Shown: piece after piece, positions 24,175-34,475 of the stretch
Position numbering within the stretch: position 1 is the stretch's first letter
Layout of the letters: every line of letters starts with the position of its first letter
Assembly: GCA_027574665.1 (NCBI GenBank)
Contig: CM050654.1
Coordinates: 12,456,142 to 12,520,141, forward strand
Length of the DNA stretch: 64,000 nt
From: Rhynochetos jubatus
Taxonomy: Eukaryota; Chordata; Aves; Eurypygiformes; Rhynochetidae
Reading direction: 5' to 3'
Position numbers and translations under genes: made by a program
The notes under the pieces: model-generated
Database searches by the model: none
The model's input: the letters and a program-made list of their open reading frames with translations, nothing else
What the model was told of the DNA's origin: nothing

Positions 24175-24244
24175 AGTGAAATCCTAGCCTATTCAAGTTA
24201 AGGAGAGTTTTGTTACTGACTTCAAAGTGTCTACGATTTCCCCC
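24175..24244. repeat. Ancient palindromic repeat remnant, second copy
   Basis: The sequence runs AGTGAAATCCTAGCCTATTC, then AAGTTAAGGAGAGTTTTG, then TTACTGACTTCAAAGTG, then TCTACGATTTCCCCC. It follows the same order as the copy at 22513: AATCCT, a central GAGTTTTG..ACTGACTTCAA, then GATTTC. Compared with the remembered module it retains the centre better than the copy at 22513 does. Both copies are strongly diverged, so insertion is ancient. Confidence 0.55.
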
Positions 24245-27200
24245 TTAAGGTTTCCCCATTTAGTGTTTTTTTTTTATGTATTCCTATTGTGCAATCCCAT
24301 TAAAAAGCATTACAGAGTTTCCCAGGTTTGGGACCATTTATCCAACTAAATAACTGTATTTATCATTGTCAATAGCTTCTTCCCACTCTGCTGTCTACAG
24401 TCAGAATGTGTATATTCTTTCTCATTTTTAGCCCATACTCTCCATCACTTGCTGATATACAAAAAGTCAGTCTCTCTCACTGACATCAGGATTCATCTCT
24501 CCCCTGTGTTTACAAAACCCATGACATTTCTCAGACGCACAGAACCGCACAAAAGGAAATGGGAAGGTAAAAAAGGCAACATTCTCTACAACCTATAATT
24601 CAACAAGAAATAAAAGCAAGATTTTCTGTACCACAAAGTATAGGCTTCTTCCACTTGAGAAGGAAGGCAAGTCCATTTGTTGGTACCAGGGTTTAGGTGT
24701 ACATCCTACTAATGGTCTGAATACCCTGAACTGTCGTGTGCATAACAAAGCCCATTCGTGGAAAAACAAAGCATCTGACAAATATTCCCCTATCTTTCCA
24801 CCATAAAGAAGAAAGGGACCTGCATCAAAGGACAGGCTGTGTAAAATAACCTCCCTGATACCCTGGTGTCTGTGTAAACACATCTGATGGAAACACGATA
24901 AGAATTAGTGATTTTGAATGGTACTTTGAGGTCCATCGCTGAAAAGTTTGACAGAAGTACAAAGTACCATTACAGTATCTATTGTTTTTATACGAACAAA
25001 ATTCATAGTGACAGTACAATAACAGGCACAACAAATTATCCAAAGAGAAGGCAGAGGAACAGGAGCTCTTATTCCTAAAATACTGCTATGGTTTCTGGCT
25101 CACACTGCACACCTGATCAGTTCCTTCTGAACAATTATTGTCAAACCTGTTGTCCCATTCCTTTATCTACAGTTTGAGAAAAGAGTGAAAGGTTGAATGT
25201 ATTCTTATGTGGTCTTTAAACCTCTGATCTATAGACAGATGTATAATATCGTTTTCTGATGGATTCTGTTATCATCTGCATTTCCCATCTTTCTGGCACC
25301 TTTACTCACTGCTAGCCTCCATTCTTACACATCACTAAGGAAGTAGCTTTAAAAAAAAAGCAAGCAAAGCAACAGCAAGCTGGTAAAGCAGAAGCAATCA
25401 ATCAAATTTGTTTGAGGCCTTCTACAATGTAAAAACAAATATTGTTTGGATTCAATTTACCACAGTAGAAAACTCAGGCATATTTATCTAGATTCTCCCT
25501 CTCTGACGCTTGCTTGAATGCTGCTTTAGTGTATTCATTATCAGGGTTGGATGATCATTCACTTTAAATGTTCACTGATGTGTCATTAATCAGTATTAAT
25601 CACAAAATTGCCATATAAGTGCAAAGACTATGGGGGCCTATATATGCCTCATTTAGCTAACACAGCTTAAGAAATTGACTGGACTTTCAAACGTTTTAGC
25701 TATTGAACCTGATAAGAATAATTAAAACTCAACTAACTTAGTATCAAGCACACAGTACAGATGGTGTACGCTGAATTTTGCAAAACCTTTCATGTTCCTA
25801 ACAAAAAGTTATGAAGCGTTATTACTGCTATTGTTCTTACTACCATTAGACAGTCCATGATCTTGGTTCCAAGAACACCCATGATGTTCCAGGTGCTACA
25901 GAAATTAAACATGAGAAGTAGCCATTGCCCACAATGGCATACAAAAAGGACAGCACAAAAGAAAGCACTGCTTGTTGCTTAAGCAAATGCTTTCTGCTGG
26001 AAAAATGAGAGTTAATCAAAGGAGATATATCTGACTGTGAATGCAGTACCATGCTAAATGTCATATTTTTTTCCAAATATTTGTCTAAATAGGTACAGAA
26101 CTAAAAATTAAATAGCAAAAAAGAGCAAAATGCAAAAAAGTGGCATTGTATCAATACAATAAATAATTCTAAAAGTAAGGCATTTTATGTTTGTTATATA
26201 TGTTCACAAACACTCTGTGAATTTGTAACATATCTATCTGTTACGGATGAACTTTCCTGTAATCGTTTACATTTCTTTTTAAAATAAGAACACAGAGAGA
26301 GGGACCACAGCAGTTCCTCTCAGGAATCCACCCTAAATGTGTTAAAACTCAAAAACTGCTGCAACTGTATTGCAGAAACACAGAAATTGTATCCTAAAGT
26401 GCACAGCACTGGCATCTTTCATTTAATTGCAAGATGTTTTGGTGATATGTTAGAACAGGATTCAGAGCTCATGTTAGCCATTGTGTGTGAGACAAATGAT
26501 GTCTGGTACCGTGAAGGCCTAGAATTAGCCTTGATTTCTGTTGCTCGAGTAGATAGTTAAATGCTGAACAATGACATATGGCTTGCATATGCATAGACAC
26601 CTGCATATTTGAGTTTGCAAGGGAGAAAAGCACATATTCAAAAAATTCTATTACATATGTGATTTCCTGTATAAATTTTTGCTTGGCAATTTCATTTGTC
26701 AAGGACCTCACCATATAGAGATGACAATATAGAATTCAGTTCTGCAAAGGGCCCTCTAAAATATCAAGTCAGTCAGCTATTGCAATTAACCATGATCATA
26801 AACTGGTCAAGCTTAATACCTTAGGTTTATTACAAAGCTTTATTAGAAAGTTGTTCTCGCATCTGATACCTCTGAAGATTAGAAACCTTTTTTGAATGTA
26901 ATCCTAAATACATTCATGGACATTTGCTCCTGTATAAAGGTGGTCTTTGGCTAATGCAACAATCCTGTTTCCCTGGCGTTTATCACCTGATGTAGTTAGA
27001 AACAATTCTCCACTCAGTTTTCACTTGACTGTATTTTAAAATATATATATATTTTTATTTCATGCTATCCTGGTCATATGAAACTACAAAAAAAGTTGAA
27101 ATAAAGGGAGAATTTTGGTGGGCTTGCTTTTTCTTTTAATTGAAACAGTCAGATATCATTTAATGCTAAACTTCTTATTTTGTTCAGACTAGATCACTCA

Positions 27201-27779
27201 TTCCTGAGCCAACCGTGTTTCCCACAGTGCTAACCTAGTCAGACTACAGGACTGACTGAACAACCACTTCGTGGTCTTTGTGTGAGAAGGCAAAGGAAGG
27301 ACAAAACAAAGCTGTAAGAACGAAGCGGTCATACTGATGAAAAGTACACTGGTGTCCAAACGGATGTCCTACGAACCTGTGAATTTTATAACTCAGACTG
27401 GCATCTCAAATTAGCATCATGGCAACTACTTTACATAACTACACTGACATTTTATTTCTACATTGGACAACTAGCAGCACTAAAATTATAGAATGGTGGC
27501 ACTTCTGAGAGAAGTGGCTGGACTCAAAGTTCCTGAGAAGTGTGGTGCTAATGGTCTCAGAAGAACCATAGGCCAAGTGATACTATGAAGGCATAATTTT
27601 TCCAGGCATTGACAAAATTTTTTGGCTGGAAAAAGCAAACCATGTTGCACAATGGCAGATGGAAATGAAATTACTCTTGCATGGGCTTGAGGAACTTTCT
27701 TTAGCCGGCTCTATCTATCTTTTGCCAATGTCTAGCAAGTTCAGCTGGATGACAGTTGCAGGCTGCCTGCCCAGGTCCC
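24245..27779. other. Non-coding stretch, no gene recognised
   Basis: AT-rich DNA with no recognisable exon, RNA or mobile element. A short TA-repeat flanked by T runs lies near 27037-27056. Short frames such as the 96-codon one on the minus strand at 24593-24883 lack any family resemblance. Confidence 0.55.
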
Positions 27780-28000
27780 TTTAAGCCAGGCAACAGAGGC
27801 CTTTTACATGATTTAATCAGCACTGGAATCCCTATTAGTGGTGACTGGGTTTCACAATGCAGAATATTTAAAAGAACACAGTCCTGCTCTGTTAATCAGA
27901 GACTCTCATTGTTGAATTAATATGCATTGTCTAGGTAAATAATTTCTCTCGGTCACTTCGGCTTTTCCTGGGGAGGCAATTCAGTAAACTCTAACAGAAA
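27780..28000. other. Candidate conserved non-coding element
   Basis: Complex unique-looking sequence with GATTTAATCAGC, TTAATCAGAGAC, GAATTAATATGCATTG and CCCTTTAAGCCAGG motifs, and no repeats. It lies directly upstream of a possible first exon ending at 28189, so it could be promoter-proximal. Both the conservation and the promoter role are guesses. Confidence 0.25.
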
Positions 28001-28195
28001 TGTTGGAGATATCTATAAGATAATGTATGCTGTGTGATAATATAGCTACAATAAGCAGTCTCTATAGCCAGTGGCACAGAAGGATGCAGCAACACAGGTA
28101 CGTTAAGAAGGAACATCAGAAGTCAGTCAGCTGAGCTGACAGTGAACTACAAGAAAATATTGACTTGAGTGTAATGGAAAACACAGATGGTAAGT
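28001..28195 (+). other. Possible first exon ending in a splice donor at 28189/28190
   Basis: An ATG at 28174 (G at -3 and G at +4, a fair Kozak context) opens the frame Met-Glu-Asn-Thr-Asp and then meets ATG|GTAAGT, a strong 5' splice site, with GTAAGT at 28190-28195. A second donor-like ACAG|GTACGT lies about 90 bases upstream, near 28097, and a perfect 7-bp inverted repeat (GTCAGCT/AGCTGAC, 28126-28140) lies between them. Five codons cannot identify a protein, and GTAAGT occurs by chance in long windows. No matching acceptor was identified. Treat as a lead only; the left edge is arbitrary. Confidence 0.15.
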
Positions 28196-31100
28196 TACAG
28201 AATAATGCTTTAAAATACAGAATTATAAATACCATGGAAAGCTTTGTATTGTTCTGTTGTTTTCTGTAACTTGAGAGGCCAGAATCAGCATGTTTGCAGG
28301 TATGAACTAAAAAACATTTGTAAAGTCACATTGTTCCCTTTTTGTTTTGGGAGGGTTTTTTTCCTTCATATTTCCAGGAGTGAAGATACTTCTGGGAAGA
28401 AAATACCCCAAACATTGTTATAATCGAGACACCTCTGGCAGAAACTAATTCTCGTCATGTTTTCTAGGGATGTTGTGAACAAAGAGGGCAGTAAGTGGCA
28501 TTTAAGTTTTGCTAACTTTATCAGCTTTAATTTACATATTTTAATTCTGATCTAATGATGCTTTGGAAGATAAAGATTGACCTTTATGGGACTTCTACTA
28601 TACCAGAGAAAACTGCTTGGTGTATGCATTAATCCAGTCAAGAAGAACCTCATGTAGCTTAAATGCCAAGTGAAAATGTGAAATACCAGGTTTTAAAGTG
28701 GAGTTTGCACAGCTGCCACACTGATTTAGCAAGAAGCGACAGCAGCCACAGCTCTGAATAATATGAAAACTGAACATTGGATGGAAACTGCCTTTCTGCT
28801 CCTTGGCAGAATCCACCAGTGATGTACTTTGCCTTAGCTTTGGCTCTCCCTCCTGTCCATCTTTCTTTGTATTTTTTCTCCTATTCCCTCATCCTCATAC
28901 TCTCTATATTTTGTTTCATAAAGTTAATTGTTTAAATTACTCAGCATATTTGAAAATATTCAAGTAAGATTTAATATCTGAGTCAGTTAGAGTGATAAGG
29001 ATTTCTGCTCCAACATCAAGATGAGCTAGTTCTCTTGTAATTTGATTCATGATGTAGAAAGAACTGTAAAACTTTTCCACCAAAATCAGGATTTATTTGT
29101 TTTGTTGTCACTGATTGTCATCCAGATCAAGCAATTAAATGTTTTGTAACAAAATACTGCAGATTATAAATGTTAGCAGCACCCAAACAGTTTCATAGCT
29201 TCTATCATAAAAGCTAGAGAATACTTGTTGTTAAAATCTTAAATATTGAGACTCTATCAAACCTCCATTTTGTGCCTTGAACAAAACAGTGCCTTTCATA
29301 TTTCTTTTGCTGTACTTTGGATGCCACCGCCTTCACTGTCAGCATTGCAGTGGAGTAGAAATACATTAAAAAAGCTAAATGAGTCTTGCTACCATGATTA
29401 GATCCTGAGATGTATCAGTATGAGCTTCTCTAGGAAAGATAGATTTCAGGGATGGGCTACCATAGAAGGGGCCATCCACCCAGCCAGACTTCCCCCCAGT
29501 AATCTATTGCACAAGGAATACGAGTGCCCTCAAGGTAAATTCAGATGTCTCAGGTCATGCACAAATCTTGTTACTTTCTTGGCCTGACTAATGTATCTTA
29601 CTTCAGGGAGGCTGTGTGATGCTCAGAATCCCTGAAAATTAAGCCAATGTTGTTTTCTGGATGTATACTGTACAGACAAAACAAATGAAAGGAAGATTCA
29701 CCTGAGATTTACAATTACATAAACAAAATTTTCCATGTGAAATGTAAAATCATGTGAGAAGGACACACTGTAAATCCACATGAAGATGGAAAGTGTGTGA
29801 AAGGATTTTGTTACTGGTGACAAGAAAAGAAACAACACATTGAACTTGGAGATAAGCAAATGTTTTAAAGCAAATATCCATTTCTGTATGGAGTCTACTG
29901 GTCACACAAGGCTTTACATACAAGATTGATTCATTTCAATCCTGTTGACCCAAGAGACTAAATCCTTCATACTTTGATTTGAATTCACACATTTGTCTCA
30001 TATTTATGCATTCGAAAAAGCTGATTCTAAAACAGCTGGAATTGTCCTTCTAAGGGACTTTTTAAAAACAAACAAGAAAGAGAAAAACATTCAGATTTCA
30101 TATATCTTTTCATGTGTTCAGGATTTCCTTAAATTATTATTGTCTGCTTTATTTGTTCCTATGCCTGTTTATTTGGCAACCATGTGCAAATACAGCATGT
30201 AGTCAATCCTACTTCTTGTACATGTGCATGTAGTCATATTCTGATAAACTGGACTGATTGTCTTTACAGCAAAATAAGATTATATAAAATGGTTTCTAAC
30301 TTTTTACTTCAGAGACCTAATATGTAAATAGGGTATGAAACAAAACTCTTTTGGATTATAAGAAATACAGTGAGCCTTGGCTTTCTTGCATATCCTTAAG
30401 TGAAATGAAGCTGAGACCATCAAAGTAAGAAATTTCGGCTATAGCAGAAAACATTGATGAGATCAGATTTTTTAGAGTCCTTGAAATGTAACCATTTAGA
30501 GTTGTACCAAGTGTAATGAACATCCGAATTAATTTGTTGTCATTTTACTTCAATATGATTTTAAATCCGACCCACTTTGCTGAACTATGTAAACAATTTC
30601 TCCACCTATGAACTGTTTCACCACTTAAGAACAACTACGTTCACTTTTTTGATTTATATAGTTTCTCCTGACATACCAGCAGGTATCAATAATCAGTGTC
30701 CCATGTTATCGTTCTTTTAGTCTGTGTGTCCTGGTTATGTGTAAGTATAGTGAAAAATCAACTACAGCTTAAAACTCATAGACATTACAAAGGTTATCAT
30801 AGACTTAAGGAGCAGTAGAATCTACTCCTACTCTACCTTCTGTTAAAAACAAACTGGGTTTGATTTCTTCTAATGAAATTACATTTATTACTCTAGGATC
30901 ACCTTTTCTATCTTCTGCTACAACACCATCACCTGTACAGCTGATGTCACTGAAATTAAATTATCCTTCAGCCATACTAGCAACTAATTGAGATTAATGA
31001 AATTAATATTATTTTCCTTATAGGTGAAATGAATTTAGTAATGCATAATAGTGGTAGACCTCCTTTCTTTGTCCAGCTCTCACTACAATCCATCAATATA

Positions 31101-32410
31101 TTCTGCTTGGCACTTTAATTAACATATCTTAATTTGTGGGCAACTCCTTCTAGCATAATGAAATCTTTCAGTCTTTGATTTCAAGTCTATTCCATAGTCT
31201 GGGCATTTTCACCCTCTGCAAATGGTCTTTGACTGGTATATCAAAATACAGAATAAAAAAGATACATCCTAACAGTGCATCACTTGTAGTTCTAATGCCT
31301 AAACAAGACTTCTTTTGATTATTTTTTAAGAAAGATAATCTTTAGTTAATTGGGATTCAAGTTTATGCAAAATATTTTCACAGAATTTTGTTTGTGATGA
31401 AGGAAAACACCAGTGCTTTTTTCTGGCTGAAAAGATGCCAGCTGGAGCAAACTAATGAGCCCCAAAAAGAGAACATTTGTACAGCTGGAGTCTGAATGTT
31501 ATCAAGATGCTTGTTTTTGATTGACACTGTAACAGCCATGGTAGTGGAAGGTGATCAATAATCCTCCCTCTGTGACAATGTAAATAAAATCATCCAAGAG
31601 TGATTGGTGAAGAAAAATATTCAGAAGTTCAGCTCGATTTGGGTTAGCATCCAAAACATCAGATCTTTGTTCTAATTGCCTAATGCACTGAGATCTCCAA
31701 ATTTCAGTCAAAGATAACTTGATCGGTGGCTTCCTGAGAGTATTCAGGATTGCTTCGGTACCTGGTATCAGCCCAAGGCAGGAAGTATGATAACGAATAA
31801 AAGAACAGTTTTTGAAGCCAACAGCTCTTAAGCTTTTAAAAGATTCACTTTAGAAAAGGAGTTTAACTCCCGCTATTTACTTTGAGATAGATCATTCTTC
31901 TACATCAGCTTCTATTTCTTGTGTATTTAATACACAAACCAGCTAATGTTGTTAGATGCAGCCTTGTACACAACACAAATTATTCAAAAATTTTACAAGA
32001 CATGTCTATGTGATCTTAATTCAACTTCAATGGAGACAGATTTCCCAAGAAAAAAGTAAAATAGAGCCCCATCTGATCACAGAGGGTAATGGTTTGTCAC
32101 TACGGCCAAAACTGTGTTTGTTTCCAATCAACACAGTACACCTGGAGTAAGAGACTTCAAAAGGAAAAGAAGAAATAAACACGAGCACTTGCATGAATGT
32201 GAGGCAGCTTGAAGAGGCAATAGGAACACTTAAGACGGAAAGATGGGTGCACCAAAGATGCAGAAGATAAATAAGATGTATGAAGGTATAGGTATGCAGG
32301 CTATAGGTATAGACTATGAAGGGCTGTAAGCAATGTTTTGGTGTATTTTTGCTAGGTAGTAGGAATGCTGTGCCCAGACCGAAGAAATAAGGTTCAACAG
32401 TTTGGAGAAG

Positions 32411-32415
<5 letters not shown>
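28196..32415. other. Non-coding stretch, no gene recognised
   Basis: AT-rich unique-looking DNA. Nothing in either strand reads as an exon or named repeat. A TTCAACTTCAATGGAGACAG motif near 32020-32040 is a weak echo of the palindromic repeats seen elsewhere. Confidence 0.55.

Positions 32416-32442
<27 letters not shown>
32416..32442. repeat. T27 homopolymer, longest in the window
   Basis: Twenty-seven consecutive T residues. On the minus strand this is a poly(A) run, so a retroposed sequence in minus orientation was considered. The sequence to its right (32443 onwards) shows no recognisable transcript, but an unidentified processed copy cannot be excluded. Confidence 0.9.
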
Positions 32443-32443
<1 letters not shown>

Positions 32444-33699
32444 TTGTGCTTTTGGAGTATTTAATGCCTCACTAGACCTAAAAAACCCTAGGGTCCCATG
32501 CTCATTTCAATTCAATTAAGATATACAGGCTGTGCAAAATATACATCGATAGTGAGCCACATTTTCAGAAATAACTGCTTATTCATGCACTTTTTAGCTC
32601 ATTATAAGAGACTCATGGAATCCAGCTTTAAATAAAGGCTGTTGGTGGACTAAATTACAACACGGTATCAAGAGACCTCATGAACTAGATATATTCTATT
32701 TTATTAAGCTTTTGTTATATATAGTATGAGTCAGCAAAGCATTCAGTTTCTACAAACCACAGTCCTCTTACTTTAAATCTTGAAGGCAACTGTTTTCTGC
32801 CAAGGGCATCCTGAAAATGAACTGTTGGTTTTGGCCCTCTCCCTTTTAAAACAGACTTGACAGAGTGTCTGTCTCACAGACATCTTGGATCTCCTTCCAG
32901 AAAGCCTGGCAGGCACTTAAGGAGACAGAACGATCCTCACTTGCACACCATACAGCATTGTCCTTCTATGACAATATCTCTCCACGCAAGCCCACCAATT
33001 CCCTAAGACTTTATTCTCCAGATGATAAAGACGGGTTGTGTATCTTTTTAAATTCTGAATAAATGAATAAGTTACTCATGTAAAATGTACTCTTGTAAAA
33101 TTACTTACTCCAGTTTGAGGTGAAGACAGGGTATTTGTCCCTAAATCCTCTCACAGTGATGGCACCGAAGCTATGCCTCTTCCCCTGCATACCGTGTCGC
33201 TGTTGAAGGGGCAGTCACACAACATGCAATGGCTGGTGCAGGTTACAAACACGCTGATGTATGCCAAAAGGGAAAAAAATGCTCTAGTTTTGATGATGCA
33301 TGTAGGAACTCAGTACAATTTTACGTTTCTGCCTCTGTCAGATGCTTGAAATCAACCAAGACCTGTGAGGTGTGGGGAAGCCTGTCAGAGAATGACAGCG
33401 CATTTCCTGAGGCAACCAGAAGTAGTTTCTACTGTGGTTTCTAGTCCTCTTCCTTGTTTCTTCTCCAGCGATGAGAGGGCCTTAGCAGCTATCAACACCA
33501 CAGATAGCACCCATGATGTGCAGGTCAGGGAGCCCTGTTGCCCCTCTGCCAAAATGGACTAAAACCCTTCTAATCTGCAGAGACGGTCTCTGTCAGGCCT
33601 CACACTGCGATGGGTCAGACGAAAGCACCACAGCCTGGTGAAATTTCTTTGATCATTACATTAAATTCCTTCTCCTGAGCCCTTATCATTTAGGTAAGG
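32443..33699. other. Non-coding stretch bordering the GC-rich island
   Basis: GC content begins to rise from about 33.1 kb. Several short overlapping plus-strand frames (32865-33062, 33229-33444, 33365-33562) appear here, as expected when stop codons become rarer with rising GC. None resembles a known protein. A donor-like TTTAG|GTAAGG occurs at about 33689-33698. Confidence 0.5.
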
Positions 33700-33849
33700 A
33701 AGGTGTCTCTCCCTGCACCTGGGGTGGCAGTCGCTGAGGGCTGCCAGGGAGGCGGTCCGGCTGCCCCAGCACAGCTGAAGCCACTGAGGCGGAGAGAAGG
33801 TGCTAGAAGGGGGCAGAAGCATCTGGGTGGCTATTTCAGGAGGGGTAGG

Positions 33850-33860
33850 GGGGCGGGGCC
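33850..33860 (+). promoter_or_regulatory. GC box (Sp1/KLF-type site)
   Basis: GGGGCGGGGCC is an exact match to the classical Sp1/KLF consensus. It lies in a longer run of G tracts (33842-33858) that could also form a G-quadruplex, although only three clean G-tracts of three or more are closely spaced. Confidence 0.55.
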
Positions 33861-34380
33861 TGTTTGTTGGCCTCAGAGCTATTCAGGTGGGGATGAGGGT
33901 TCTGCAGGACCAGTGTGCCCGTGGAAGTGCTGTCTTTAGGTCTGGTGTGCCTGGTCTGTGTCGGCTCTGCATGAGGGCATTATCAGCTCCGGTAAAGCAT
34001 GGCATCAGGTGGGTGTAAAGCTTTTCTGCTTTGTGGCAGCGCAGCGGGCAGGTCCTGTCGTGGTGTGTTAGGTCCGCTTGGGGCTAGTCTGCAGCTGGGC
34101 TGTTTGTATGACCTGGGGCAGCGTTTGGGGGGGCATAAGTGAGCAGGCAGGTGGATAACTTTGCTGGGTGCTTTGGGGTGAGCCCCAGGAGCAGCGAGAA
34201 GAGGCAGGGACACCTCCTGTGCTGAGGCCAGCCCTGCAGGTGCACTGGCTGGGCAGCTGATGAGTCTGCATGCCTCACAGGGGTGAGGGGGCCATGGTGG
34301 GGGTGAGCTCTGCAACAAACCAAAGAGCTTCCCTGAAGAAGTGTGAAAAAGGTAGCTGACTAAAGGGAAGCAGCAGCTTC

Positions 34381-34475
34381 AGAAGGAACTGCCAGGTTGA
34401 TCTGGGACTCTTTCCCAGCTGGTTTGAGTAACTGGATCTCAGAGGCGGGGATGGCCTTGCAGAAGCCCGGTAAGT
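34381..34475 (+). other. Candidate first coding exon end with splice donor at 34469/34470
   Basis: An ATG at 34451 sits in a good Kozak context (GGCGGGGATGG, with G at -3 and G at +4). It is followed by Ala-Leu-Gln-Lys-Pro and one base of the next codon before CCG|GTAAGT, with GTAAGT at 34470-34475. That is a near-consensus 5' splice site in phase 1. The same frame is open upstream across at least 34370-34450, so the true start could be further left. GC content drops sharply just after the donor, as at many first exon to intron boundaries. Six residues cannot name the protein and no acceptor was found. The left edge given is arbitrary. Confidence 0.25.

Noticed and set aside
33983..34323. Overlapping proline- and alanine-rich minus-strand frames of 111, 79 and 67 codons
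   Set aside because: They are the complement of the G-skewed island, open in several frames at once, which is a composition effect.
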